Assembly: GCF_007748035.1 (NCBI RefSeq)
Contig: NZ_CP036278.1
Span: 4,092,001 to 4,156,000 of the forward strand
Source: Aeoliella mucimassa
GTDB lineage: Bacteria > Planctomycetota > Planctomycetia > Pirellulales > Lacipirellulaceae
Reading direction: 5' to 3'
Length of the DNA: 64,000 nucleotides
In this document: positions 18,701 through 27,584 of the stretch, piece by piece
Layout: every line of letters begins with the position of its first letter
Numbering within the stretch: position 1 is the first letter of the stretch
The notes under the pieces: generated by a model
The model's database searches: none
What the model saw: the letters and a program-made list of their open reading frames with translations, nothing else
Told to the model about the DNA's origin: nothing
Made by a program: the position numbers and the translations under genes

Positions 18701-19112
18701 CTGAACTACTACCGGCTGGAAGCCGGTAGGTTTGGAAAGAGTTCGTGAGCTACGGACTGAAGTCCTTCACTCACGAAGGCGTTACGCGGAAGTTATCTTC
18801 CCCGTCTTTGGGCTCCGTTCCCCGCTGACCCTGGATATACGCGGTAATCGCTTCCTCAGTCACACTTCCGCTAGACGCCACAAAGTACCCGCGGGCCCAC
18901 AAATGACGCCCCCAGTACTGCTTTTGCAGATGCTGGAACTCCATCAGAAGCTTTCGCGAGTTCCTCACCTACTGTAACTTCTCGCCCCAAACGAAATGGC
19001 ATTTCAAAATAAAGCGGCAATGTGCCCCAGTCCGGTAACTATCCATCCTAGTAGTATATGAACCTGAAGGTTTCGCCTGAAGGCGAGGGTTCTAACCCCA
19101 TCGGTTGGATAA
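18699..19112 (-). mobile_element. Internally deleted IS200/IS605-type element
   Basis: About 414 bp. The left end (AACTGAACTACTACCGGCT, with hairpin ACCGGCT/AGCCGGT) and right end (ending CATCGGTTGGATAA, with hairpin CGCCT/AGGCG) are nearly identical to those of the complete 583-bp copy at 56761-57343, but about 170 bp of the middle of the transposase gene is missing. The left end directly abuts hairpin element A. It cannot make transposase but keeps both ends, so it might be mobilised in trans. Confidence 0.85.
18771..19046 (-). pseudogene. IS200-type transposase remnant
   Basis: Matches the intact 147-residue transposase encoded at 56834-57277. The first 20 or so codons (MDSYRTGAH...) and the last 60 (RKLLMEFQHLQKQYWGRHLW... 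to VTPS) remain, while the middle with the HUH metal site is deleted and the junction is frame-shifted. The catalytic Tyr segment AYIQGQRG is kept. Non-functional by itself. Confidence 0.85.
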
Positions 19113-19334
19113 AAGAGTGCAAAGCACTGCGCGTCGCGTTTCGGATCACTGCGCCATCATTCCGACGACACCCCCAAAGAGCCAATCGCCAGAAACTCGG
19201 GGTTTTTCACTTTGGCACACCAGCTGCATTACTAGGAAATCGAGCCACGAGGTCGGTCGCACTTCGATCGATCCACGGCTCGCGAGAACATGAAGTCACC
19301 CGCATCCCGCACTCGCCACGAAAGGTGCCCCACG

Positions 19335-20021
19335 ATGACCCGCCTGGAAATGTTGCTTTGGACTCTAGCTGTTGCCGCGTTGGCCTGGCCTTCGGCCGCG
19401 AAAGCTCAAACGTCGTACTACTATCAGAATCCCGCGTCGGAAGCCTTCTCGATGTCAGTGGAACTCGGTCGCGAAGCGAACGCGCTTGCGTACGACGCTC
19501 GCACCATGATCAGCGATCGCCATGACCGCAATGAAGTGCTCGACGAACTCGAAGACGTGATGGACGAATTGGAGGATCTGAACAAAGCGTTGCACGACGC
19601 GATTCGTGATCCCCGTCGATGGGACTGCGTTGCCAAGCGTGCCGAAGACGTGCTGGAAGATATCGAAGACCTCGACAAAGACGTTCACGAAGCGGTCGAA
19701 GACATGAATCGCTACAACCGCACCAAACGACCGGCGTTCGTGCCGATCAACCAACCGCACTATCGCACGAATATCCCGCAGCCTGGCACCAGCGTGACCC
19801 TACGCATTGGTAACAGCAGCCAGGTCACGTTCAGCAAGGGGTACACTCGCAACCGTACGGTGCACTCCTTCCGCAACGGCACGTTGCCACCTCCGCCAAA
19901 CCAACGCGTGCAGCAAGTTCCCCAGGTTTACTCGCCGATTCCCACCGGCAACGAACTGCTGAACCACGTGCACCTGATGCAAGCCTTGGCTCAAGAGATC
20001 CACCGCGTGGCGCATCAATAA
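19335..20021 (+). CDS. Small secreted protein, acidic helical region, unknown function
   Basis: 228 residues from the ATG at 19335, which has a GAAAGGTG ribosome site upstream and gives a normal signal peptide with the cleavage region SAAKA-QT; an ATG 45 bp upstream would bury the signal. Residues about 50-130 are a very acidic alpha-helical stretch with LEDVMDELEDLNKAL-type heptads, then a Pro/Thr-rich beta region and a C-terminal helix. No family recognised. A strong terminator follows at 20081-20116. Envelope location is inferred from the signal peptide. Confidence 0.7.
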   Translation: MTRLEMLLWTLAVAALAWPSAAKAQTSYYYQNPASEAFSMSVELGREANALAYDARTMISDRHDRNEVLDELEDVMDELEDLNKALHDAIRDPRRWDCVAKRAEDVLEDIEDLDKDVHEAVEDMNRYNRTKRPAFVPINQPHYRTNIPQPGTSVTLRIGNSSQVTFSKGYTRNRTVHSFRNGTLPPPPNQRVQQVPQVYSPIPTGNELLNHVHLMQALAQEIHRVAHQ

Positions 20022-20080
20022 CCTCGACCACTCTCTCTCCCCCGGGAGGGAGTCACGAGAGGGGCAAGGCGCCAACTAAT

Positions 20081-20116
20081 AACACGTTCCCGTGCTACGT
20101 AGTGCGGGAACGTGTT
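20081..20116 (+). terminator. Intrinsic terminator-like hairpin
   Basis: A perfect 12-bp stem AACACGTTCCCG / CGGGAACGTGTT with a 12-base loop that itself contains TACGTA, followed by a T-rich run (TTTGTTGTGTTTTG). It lies 60 bp after the stop of the small secreted protein gene. Confidence 0.75.
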
Positions 20117-20304
20117 TGTTGTGTTTTGTTTATACGACCGACAGGTTATTAACACTCAGAAATAGGAGAATTGGGCCTGATATGGTGACTCAATAGCATT
20201 CCATTGAAATGGCAAGCCAGACCGTGCATGATGATGGTTTGCTCCGGCATCACACAGCCGAGCCTATTGATATCGAACTCCCGCAGTCCTTTGAGAATAG
20301 CAGC

Positions 20305-21699
20305 ATGAAACGGTCTGGAATCCTCGTATTGTTTACCCTGATGTCATTCAGCATGGGCTGGAGCAACAGCTTCGCGCAGCAGACCGCTACAGATCCAACT
20401 CCCACGCTGCAGGTTTCCGAAAACGACTTCTGGGCGAACCGCGGTTGCAGTGCGGGCGACGCCCGGTGTCAGTGGTTCCGCGATGCAAAGTTCGGAGCCA
20501 TTATTCACTTTGGTGTCTACTCCGAACTAGGAGGCTACTACCAAGGTAAAGGACCTTACCGCCCGGCCGAGCAGATCATGGGACTTGGGGAACGACGCGC
20601 GGTGATCTCGCCCGACGAATACCTGAAGAACGTGGCCTCCAAGTTCAATCCCACCGGCTTCGATGCGGACGAATGGGTGAGCCAGATGAAACAGGCAGGC
20701 ATGCGGTACGTGATCTTTACGACCAAGCATCACGACGGGTTCTGCATGTTCGACACGAAGACCACCACGTTTGATGTGGTGGACTCCACCCCCTTCGGTC
20801 GAGACATCGTTAAGGAGCTTGCCGAGGCATGTCGTAAGCAGGACATGCACCTCTGCTTGTACTACTCCATTGGCGATTGGTCGGCTAAAGAGGTGATGGA
20901 CGATCAATACGCCAATTATGGCCAGTACATGAAGGCGCAACTCAAAGAACTTTTGACCAACTATGGAGACGTCGATTTATTGTGGTTCGACAATTGGTGG
21001 TACGTCGAAGATCAGTGGTCGACCGATACCCCTCACGCCCGAGAGCTGTATAACTTCGTCCGCGAACTGCAACCGAACATTCTGGTGAACGACCGCTGCG
21101 GCATCGGAGTTGAGTCGGACCACGGCGACTATGGCACTCCCGAAAATCAACTGAAAGGTTCGCTGCAGGAACGATACTTCGAGGTCGTGATGACCTGCAC
21201 CGCCGATGATAGCTGGGGATGGATGAAAGGAGCCGACAACTACCGCCGCCCCGACACGCTTGTTCGCAACCTGGTCGACTCGGTTAGCAAGGGTGGTGAC
21301 TTCACCTTGAACATCGGTCCCAACGACCAGGGCGAATTCCCGCGTCCTCAACAGGTGCTACTGCAGAAGATCGGACACTGGACCAATGCCAATGCGCAGG
21401 CGATCTACGGTACCGTGCCGGCACCTGAGGTCGACCTGCCGAGCGGCGGCACCGCGTACGCAACCAAATCGTCGAATGGATCGCAGTACTACCTGCATGT
21501 CCAGTCGTGGCCCCAACGGTCGCCGCTTAAGGTGCGATTGCCGGAGTCGTTTGGCGACAACGTACAAGTAACACAACTCTCGACCGGCGCGTCGGTCGAG
21601 GGAATCGAGACCGGCAAAGTGGGAGGACACCTCGACGTATTGATCCCACGCGTCGAACCTGAGGACGACTACTTTACCGTGATCAAAATCACCAAGTAA
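20305..21699 (+). CDS. Alpha-L-fucosidase (GH29), secreted
   Basis: 464 residues from the ATG at 20305 (MKRSG...), which starts a signal peptide cut near SFA-QQ; the longer frame from 20209 would place 32 extra residues before the signal. GH29 features: FRDAKFGAIIHFGVYS, YVIFTTKHHDGFCMFD, and the nucleophile Asp in DLLWFDNWW (about residue 230). It would release L-fucose from polysaccharides or glycoproteins in periplasm or outside, fitting the sulfatase 1.5 kb away, since fucosylated polymers used by planctomycetes are often sulfated. A C-terminal beta domain completes the enzyme. It ends 3 bp from a convergent gene. Confidence 0.93.
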   Translation: MKRSGILVLFTLMSFSMGWSNSFAQQTATDPTPTLQVSENDFWANRGCSAGDARCQWFRDAKFGAIIHFGVYSELGGYYQGKGPYRPAEQIMGLGERRAVISPDEYLKNVASKFNPTGFDADEWVSQMKQAGMRYVIFTTKHHDGFCMFDTKTTTFDVVDSTPFGRDIVKELAEACRKQDMHLCLYYSIGDWSAKEVMDDQYANYGQYMKAQLKELLTNYGDVDLLWFDNWWYVEDQWSTDTPHARELYNFVRELQPNILVNDRCGIGVESDHGDYGTPENQLKGSLQERYFEVVMTCTADDSWGWMKGADNYRRPDTLVRNLVDSVSKGGDFTLNIGPNDQGEFPRPQQVLLQKIGHWTNANAQAIYGTVPAPEVDLPSGGTAYATKSSNGSQYYLHVQSWPQRSPLKVRLPESFGDNVQVTQLSTGASVEGIETGKVGGHLDVLIPRVEPEDDYFTVIKITK

Positions 21700-21702
21700 C
21701 CA

Positions 21703-23037
21703 TTAAGGAGTAACTGGTTTAGCCTTGAATACTACCTCATACACACGACCTTCTTCCACGGTCCGTGGATTGGGCACCAGCACGAAATCATCGGTCACGA
21801 CCGGGTTGAGATCCGCCCCCGTGAGCACCGTGGCTTCCTGCATCCGCTCAGGGAGGAACGCGATGATCGGGCGGTAGCCGCGCTGTGAACCGTTGGTGTT
21901 GACCGGCTCGAACGACTTCGCACCGCGAGCAGGGGTGATGCGAAGCGTGTAGACGTCGCCATCGACAGTGAGCTGCTGATCGTACGCACAATCGGCCGAC
22001 TGCATGCGAGCTTCCCAGGCTGGGTCGCCGTAGAAGGCCAAGGTGTCGCGATCGTACTCCAACCCACGACGATCCTCGTTGGTGGTTTCGAGCTTATGCA
22101 CCAGCGCCAGCTGGTTGGCGAGAAACGCCTCGTTAAACGTGTATCGCCCAGGCTGCTCGACAAAGTAATCCAAACATCCCCATCCCGCATACCCAAACCA
22201 GGTAGGAACCGTGTAACCAATCATCTGCCGCACGCCGGCATCGTTCATCCAGGCCAGCGCCATGGCATCAGGTCCGTCGATATTGCCCATTAGGCAGTTG
22301 CCGATCGGCAGGTAGACCTTCACGTTCGGCGAGTCGACTTCGTGGATATCGCCAGCGGTGTCGCGGCCGACCATCTGCCCTGCCTTGGAGAGAAAGTACC
22401 CGTTTTGATAACGAAAACCAATTTGCCAATTTCGCTCGGTCGCATGCCCGGAGGTAACAAACAGATCGGGCTGGTAGTCGTTCAGGGTGTCGACAAGTGC
22501 CTTGGTCGAGTCGGCCGGACCTTCGGTCAGCTCGGCTTCGCCATCGGGCTGCTTAACGACCAGCTTGCCTTTAACCAGTTCGTCGAAACATTTGCCTTCG
22601 TGACACATCTCGAGCGCGACTTCCGTGCCGGACGCAACCTTGCGAATCACCAACGGCTCGGTGGTTTTGGCAATGGCCAGCGCCGAGTCGGCATCGTACC
22701 CGGTGAGAATGCCCCAACGGGTGTCGGTGTAGGGATCGTCGTCGTACTCGCGAGTAAGCTGATGCACTGCGGCGACAAACTCCTTGGTCGCTTCCTTCGA
22801 CTGTGCGACGAAGCAGGTGTAGCGTGGGTGCGACTCGACCAGGGTCGCCTTGGCTTGCTCCAAGCTATCAGTGTAAGTCACAACCGTCGCTTCGTGCTTC
22901 TCTACCAGGGTATCGACCACTTGCTTCCAAGCGGCATCGTCGGACGTCGCCTGCGAGACGACCACCACGTAGTCGCTAGCCAAAGTGAACGAAGCAGGCA
23001 GCACGGCCAATAGCAGAGCACAGAGCTTTGATTTCAT
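21703..23037 (-). CDS. Secreted protein with clan CD (C25-like) His/Cys dyad
   Basis: 444 residues with a signal peptide (LLAVLPASFTLAS). In the middle it has LFVTSGHATERNWQIG (about residue 195) and, 50 residues later, LPIGNCLMGNID (about 245). A conserved His after a hydrophobic strand and 'GH', then a strand ending in N-C-x-x-G, is the pattern of gingipain/caspase-like cysteine peptidases. A later WFGYAGWG and DPAWEAR also recall the C25 domain. I therefore suggest a C25-like peptidase fold, but no peptidase prosegment or C-terminal sorting domain is clear. It is divergent from the sulfatase gene (202-bp shared spacer). Confidence 0.55.
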   Translation of the reverse strand: MKSKLCALLLAVLPASFTLASDYVVVVSQATSDDAAWKQVVDTLVEKHEATVVTYTDSLEQAKATLVESHPRYTCFVAQSKEATKEFVAAVHQLTREYDDDPYTDTRWGILTGYDADSALAIAKTTEPLVIRKVASGTEVALEMCHEGKCFDELVKGKLVVKQPDGEAELTEGPADSTKALVDTLNDYQPDLFVTSGHATERNWQIGFRYQNGYFLSKAGQMVGRDTAGDIHEVDSPNVKVYLPIGNCLMGNIDGPDAMALAWMNDAGVRQMIGYTVPTWFGYAGWGCLDYFVEQPGRYTFNEAFLANQLALVHKLETTNEDRRGLEYDRDTLAFYGDPAWEARMQSADCAYDQQLTVDGDVYTLRITPARGAKSFEPVNTNGSQRGYRPIIAFLPERMQEATVLTGADLNPVVTDDFVLVPNPRTVEEGRVYEVVFKAKPVTP

Positions 23038-23239
23038 CGTTATTCAGTCCTTGAGAAAGGGAGTAGCAACACGCTTTTTAGAATACCATAGCGGCAACCC
23101 GTTCGCCAAACCGTAGACGCTTCACAAGCCGATCCCCACGCACCATGTGGTTGACCGGTGCACGTCGCGGGGTCACGTTAAAGGGAATGCCCTGGCTGAG
23201 TCGTCGGTACAAACCATGGAATGATAGAAGGTTCCCCAG

Positions 23240-24685
23240 ATGAAACGCCTGCTTTTGCTGTTCGCTGTGGTTCTCGGATTGATGCCGAGCAACGCGACTC
23301 TGGCCGCCGATACGGTATCGCCGGAACGGCCGCCGAACATCGTGTACTTGATGGCCGACGAGCTGGCGTACTACGAACTCTCGCACATGGGGCATCCCAA
23401 AATCCACACGCCGGAGATCGATCGCCTGGCGGCCGAGGGCATCCGCTTCACCCACGCCCGGGCGGGTGCGCCGGTGTGTGCTCCGCTGAGGTGTGCTTTG
23501 CTCACCGGTAAGCATATGGGGCATGCTTCGGTTCGCGCCAACGATGGCGGCACTCCGCTGCGGGCCGAGGAGCCGACGATCGCTTCCATGCTGCGTGAGC
23601 GAGGTTACGCGACCGGCGGGTTTGGCAAATGGGGCTGCGGCGGTCGCGATTCTACCGGCGTTCCCGAGAAGCATGGCTTCGACACGTTCTTCGGCTACTA
23701 CGACCAAGTGCACGCCCACAGTTATTACCCGCCCTACCTGATTTGCAACAGCGAAGAGGTTCCGCTGGCAGGCAATAACGGCGGCCGGCAAGGCGAAACC
23801 TATTCGCACTATCGCATCATGGACGAAGCCAAGAAGTTCATCCGCGACCATCGCGACGAGCCTTTCTTCTGCTATTTACCAATCACTCCTCCACACGGTT
23901 TGTACGATATTCCTTCCGACGACCCAGCCTGGCAGCAGTACGCTGGCTATTCCTGGATCGACGACCCGAGCGTGCCGCAAGACGTAAAGAATTACGCGGC
24001 CATGGTCACCATGATCGATAACAACCTCGGCGAGCTGCGTCAGTTGCTGACTGAGTTAAACTTGCAGGACAATACCATCGTTTTCTTTACCGGCGACAAC
24101 GGCGGCGAAGACCGCTTCAAAGACCGTGAGCACCCCCGTGGTTATCTTGGTCCAAACGTCGATCCGCGAACTCAACTCGGCTTTCGCGGCGGGAAACGCA
24201 ATCTCTTCGAAGGTGGGTTGAGAATCCCCTTCGTGGTTGCCTGGCCGGGGCACATTGCACCAGGCAGTGAGAGCGATCTTGCGTTCTACCATCCCGATTT
24301 ATTCCCCACACTAGCCGACCTAACCGGCGCGACTCCGCCGGGTGATCTGGATGGCATTTCGATCGCCCCCACGCTGCTCGGCAGCGACGCTTCGGCTCAG
24401 CAGCAGCGCGAGTACCTCTACTGGGAGTATCGCCAGCAGACGGCGGTAATTGCAGGCAAGTGGAAAGTGATTCGCCCCAAACCTCGCGCGGCTTGGCAGT
24501 TGTTCGACCTGAGCGCCGACCCCGGCGAAACAAAAAACCTCGCGAGCGATCACCCTGAGGTGGTTGCCAAGCTAGCCGGCTACGCCAGTGCGGCCCACCA
24601 ACCAGTACAGGCGGGCACGTACCTCGACCCCGCCCGCACACGGCACGAGCGCGACCGCCAGGCGAAAACCGGGTTCGAGCAGTAA
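23240..24685 (+). CDS. Secreted sulfatase (type I, formylglycine-dependent)
   Basis: 481 residues with a signal peptide (LLLLFAVVLGLM, cut near LAA-DT). It has the sulfatase fold: PPNIVYLMADELAYYELSHMG at the N-terminus, the modification site CAPLRCALLTG (about residue 80), FGKWGCGG, and FFTGDNGGED with metal-binding Asp/Asn. The Cys would be converted to formylglycine; the site is C-x-P-L-R instead of the usual C-x-P-S-R. A C-terminal subdomain ends with WKVIRP and DPGETKNLA. It would remove sulfate esters from polysaccharides, a typical planctomycete activity. The fucosidase upstream suggests fucan-like substrates (inference). Confidence 0.93.
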   Translation: MKRLLLLFAVVLGLMPSNATLAADTVSPERPPNIVYLMADELAYYELSHMGHPKIHTPEIDRLAAEGIRFTHARAGAPVCAPLRCALLTGKHMGHASVRANDGGTPLRAEEPTIASMLRERGYATGGFGKWGCGGRDSTGVPEKHGFDTFFGYYDQVHAHSYYPPYLICNSEEVPLAGNNGGRQGETYSHYRIMDEAKKFIRDHRDEPFFCYLPITPPHGLYDIPSDDPAWQQYAGYSWIDDPSVPQDVKNYAAMVTMIDNNLGELRQLLTELNLQDNTIVFFTGDNGGEDRFKDREHPRGYLGPNVDPRTQLGFRGGKRNLFEGGLRIPFVVAWPGHIAPGSESDLAFYHPDLFPTLADLTGATPPGDLDGISIAPTLLGSDASAQQQREYLYWEYRQQTAVIAGKWKVIRPKPRAAWQLFDLSADPGETKNLASDHPEVVAKLAGYASAAHQPVQAGTYLDPARTRHERDRQAKTGFEQ

Positions 24686-24697
24686 CCAAGCAAGCGA

Positions 24698-25462
24698 TCA
24701 TGGCTGTGCCCTGCGTTGCTCGGGCTCGACCCACATCATGAAGCCTTCGGTCTCGCCTGGAATCATTTCACTCGACCAACTATTTACATGGCCATCCGCC
24801 CTGCGGCCAAGCACCTTTACCTTGTTCGCCCGGGCGCGGTAGAGCACTAGCGGCTCGGTAGCGTCGTGCAGCTCTAAATCGCGACCTGGCTCCTGCCAGC
24901 TGTAAGCCATATTGCCAGTTTCCTCATTCACGATCCAGTCAACACCACGTTCGCTAATGGAGACCGTCGCACTCGAATTGCCGAATGGCTCTTGGTCGGT
25001 CGACTCGGAGCGTATCCGAAATATGGCGATTGGCTCTGGCTCACCGGTTTCCTTGTTGACAAATCGCTCGGCCTTGACCGTAAACAAATAGTTGCCTGGC
25101 TCGAGGACTTCGATGTTTGTCTGTTCGGGAATCTCCTGCTCAGGAATATCGTACCCGCGATAGCACCGCACGTACTTCCGCCCTGGCGGGAGGTAAACGC
25201 GGTATTTTCGCGGAGCGTTGTCTTCGGTCGGTACACGGATTACATGGATCTTCTCCGGGTCCTCAATTTTGAAGATGCCTAGCTCGTTGCGCATCCTCTT
25301 GTTTTCCGCTTCCATCGGAGCGAGTTTGGCCTGCTGCAGCACGACCGTGATCACCAGCCCAATGATGGTGGTGAGCAGCACCATCGTGAGCAGCGAAAAC
25401 CGAAACAACCTCCGTGGGCGTTTGTCGTCGGGCGGACTTACAGCGTCGGCTAGACTGGTCAT
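24698..25462 (-). CDS. Membrane-anchored protein, paralogue family P (member 1)
   Basis: 254 residues from the ATG at 25462, which overlaps the upstream stop (ATGA), so it is coupled to member 2. A basic N-terminus RPRRLFRFSLLTM leads into one transmembrane helix (about residues 28-47), a short coiled coil, then the family phrase IEDPEKIHVIRV and KYRVYLPPG, and a beta-rich extracytoplasmic domain ending in GFMMWVEPE. The same order occurs in three neighbouring proteins (25459-26085, 27585-28262, 29244-29891). Function unknown; no catalytic motif seen. Confidence 0.7.
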   Translation of the reverse strand: MTSLADAVSPPDDKRPRRLFRFSLLTMVLLTTIIGLVITVVLQQAKLAPMEAENKRMRNELGIFKIEDPEKIHVIRVPTEDNAPRKYRVYLPPGRKYVRCYRGYDIPEQEIPEQTNIEVLEPGNYLFTVKAERFVNKETGEPEPIAIFRIRSESTDQEPFGNSSATVSISERGVDWIVNEETGNMAYSWQEPGRDLELHDATEPLVLYRARANKVKVLGRRADGHVNSWSSEMIPGETEGFMMWVEPEQRRAQP

Positions 25463-26085
25463 TGCGGTTCGATCCAAATCAAGAAGCCCGGTACCGGATC
25501 ATCGGGCGAAGCTGGCGTGTTGTCGTCGTTCGTACAGCGCAACCTCATCAGCTCCACCCGCTCGCCAGCATCATACACCCGCGTAGTCCTGGTCCCGACA
25601 CCACTGCTGGACGTCGAGCGGCTACTCCAATCGACCCACGGCTGCGGGTCGCTTCCGGCGCTCGAGCCCCTCACTTTCAGACGGCCCTCCCAACGTTCGC
25701 TTCTCGGATCGTACTCAATCCCCCATTCCAGCACGTGCTCCCCTGGTTGGCTGAGTGTGATGGTCGCGCCGGTGTCGGGATACCCTTGCGCGGGAATATC
25801 CTCACCAAATCCCCGGGCGACGTAGTTCGCTCCCTCGGGCACCCACACCCGCCATTTCCAACGCAGCTGGTTGTCGGTCACCACTCCAACCGCGTGCACC
25901 TTGGTCTTGTCGGTAATGTCGAGTTCGCCGACCTCGGCCCGCAATCGCTTGACCTCGTCTCGCAAGGGAGCAACCTCCCAGTAGAGCTGCGCGACTGCGA
26001 TACCGAGCGCTACGATCGTGGTCAGCAGCACCAGCGTCAGTAGCGAGAAGCGAAACGAGCGCGAAGTAGGTTGAGAGTCGAGCAT
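25459..26085 (-). CDS. Membrane-anchored protein, paralogue family P (member 2)
   Basis: 208 residues with SFRFSLLTLVLLTTIVALG as the transmembrane segment (nearly the same as member 1), a coiled-coil linker LRDEVKRLRAEVGEL, then ITDKTKVHAVGV, LRWKWRVWVPEG and a beta domain ending GFLIWIEPQ. Start ATG at 26085. It overlaps member 1 by 4 bp. The shared N- and C-terminal phrases show that both arose by duplication. Function unknown. Confidence 0.7.
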   Translation of the reverse strand: MLDSQPTSRSFRFSLLTLVLLTTIVALGIAVAQLYWEVAPLRDEVKRLRAEVGELDITDKTKVHAVGVVTDNQLRWKWRVWVPEGANYVARGFGEDIPAQGYPDTGATITLSQPGEHVLEWGIEYDPRSERWEGRLKVRGSSAGSDPQPWVDWSSRSTSSSGVGTRTTRVYDAGERVELMRLRCTNDDNTPASPDDPVPGFLIWIEPQ

Positions 26086-26130
26086 ACGAATCGAATGGGG
26101 GTTGGGATCGACTGCCGCCAGGGCAGCGGG

Positions 26131-26928
26131 TTATTTCTCCAGCGGTGTTACCGTGACGTTACGGAAGGCGACCGCGCCGTGATCGACCTGCAGAAACAGC
26201 GGGGCTTCGGCGACTTCCTTCAGTGGATTGTCGATCGTTCCGGTCGGCGACTCCAGCTCGAAATCGCGCTGCACCTCCTTGCCATTGAGCATGACCAATT
26301 CGAACCGGGCGTTCTCGGTCTTCTTGCCCGACTCGTCGAACCGCGGGGCGCGGAACGTGATCTCGAGCTTTTGCCATTCGCCGGCCGGTAGCGCCGCATT
26401 CACCGCGGGAGGCGAACCTTTGTCGGTGTATTGAAAACCAGGCTTGCCGGTATGGTAACTCCAGTGAGGATAAACGCCACCGCAGTCGGCGCCGCCGGGG
26501 TTCTCTTTGCCATGACTGTCGTACAGCTGAATCTCGTAACGCGACTGCAGCTTGACGCCTGAGTTCGATCCGCCGGCAATCACGAACTCGAGCTCCACCT
26601 TGCAGTCGCCAAACTTCTGCTTGCTCAACAGCGGCTTCGTTTGATCGTAAGGCAGCTTCTTCAGGGCGGCCACCACGCCTTGGCCGGGCTCGGCGACGAG
26701 CTTCGACTTGTTCTCGCCGAGCTTCACATCGCCACACATGGTGATCGGATCGCTCGGCTTCTCAAGCCCAACGGGACCTTCGTCGTTGATGATCGCCACG
26801 GTCGGCGAATCGCTCGGCGCGGCATCCGCACTTTCGGCCGACGCCAGGTTAGGCGAACCTACAACGCAGGCCAGCACCGCGAGCGCGGAACACAAATGAA
26901 ATCGAGTGAAGCAAGTGTTGTTTGTCAT
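26131..26928 (-). CDS. DUF1080 protein (3-keto-disaccharide hydrolase-like, LamG-type fold)
   Basis: 265 residues from the ATG at 26928 (MTNNTCF), which begins a signal peptide ending near ASA-ES; the frame is open 12 codons further upstream. Family features: FGDCKVELEFVI, GGSNSGVKLQSRYEIQLYDS, ADCGGVYPHW and WQKLEITFRAPRFD, and a final LFLQVDHGAVAFRNVTV. These secreted jelly-roll proteins are numerous in planctomycetes, and some are reported to act on 3-keto sugars. A second member is at 33563-34288. Substrate here is unknown. Confidence 0.85.
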   Translation of the reverse strand: MTNNTCFTRFHLCSALAVLACVVGSPNLASAESADAAPSDSPTVAIINDEGPVGLEKPSDPITMCGDVKLGENKSKLVAEPGQGVVAALKKLPYDQTKPLLSKQKFGDCKVELEFVIAGGSNSGVKLQSRYEIQLYDSHGKENPGGADCGGVYPHWSYHTGKPGFQYTDKGSPPAVNAALPAGEWQKLEITFRAPRFDESGKKTENARFELVMLNGKEVQRDFELESPTGTIDNPLKEVAEAPLFLQVDHGAVAFRNVTVTPLEK

Positions 26929-27182
26929 GTTACTCGGAGGGAAAAAGTAGGTAGGAATTTCCAAGCGAGCCCTTTCGGCATCGCGCGATGAGTTTCTGCT
27001 ACTATATCACCCCAGCTTCTGAAAATCAGGCAAATCTGAGGGGTGGATCGCTATCTCGCCCCTCAGGCGGATGTTTGTTCGCCAAAACCGGAGTGTTCTT
27101 GGGCGTGAATCCGCAAGTTTGTCGAAACCGCCCACCCGTGCTGTCGCGCAGGCGTGACGACTCGTTCGTTTCACGGGCGTTA

Positions 27183-27327
27183 TTTTGTCCCCACTTTGCC
27201 GGAAAATCGATTGGTGGGGGCTTTTCTTACGTCATGACCATTCTCTGTAACTCCCTTGATTGTTTCGACTTGCAACTATCGCAATTCACGAAACTCAAAA
27301 CTCCAAATGCCCCCTGGGGGCACAACA
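27183..27327 (+). repeat. Dispersed hairpin element, copy B
   Basis: Stem GTCCCCAC/GTGGGGGC (27187-27194 with 27214-27221, one G-T wobble) is followed by CTTTTCTTACGTC, a variable middle, and the palindrome TGCCCCC-T-GGGGGCA (27308-27322) with CACAAC after it. Same architecture as copy A (18558-18700, opposite strand). It lies about 260 bp upstream of the family P member at 27585 in the same orientation. The rest of the 26929-27584 spacer shows no gene. Confidence 0.7.
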
Positions 27328-27584
27328 AAAGACTCGATCCATAAATAAGGGAATCGACTTTACTCATTCAAAAACAAACAACGCACCTCGACAGCGATAC
27401 CATCATCACGACTCCATCGAACACGACTCTTTTCAGTTTCACTCGCAATCGAGCGGGGCCATCAACACATGTACCCACGTACATTACACCAGAACAGGTG
27501 GCCAATTTCAACCATAAACTTGTCGATCCCTCGATTCCCCCGATTGCACTATCCCGCTAGCCAAGGCCGACGCATAATAGGCGG

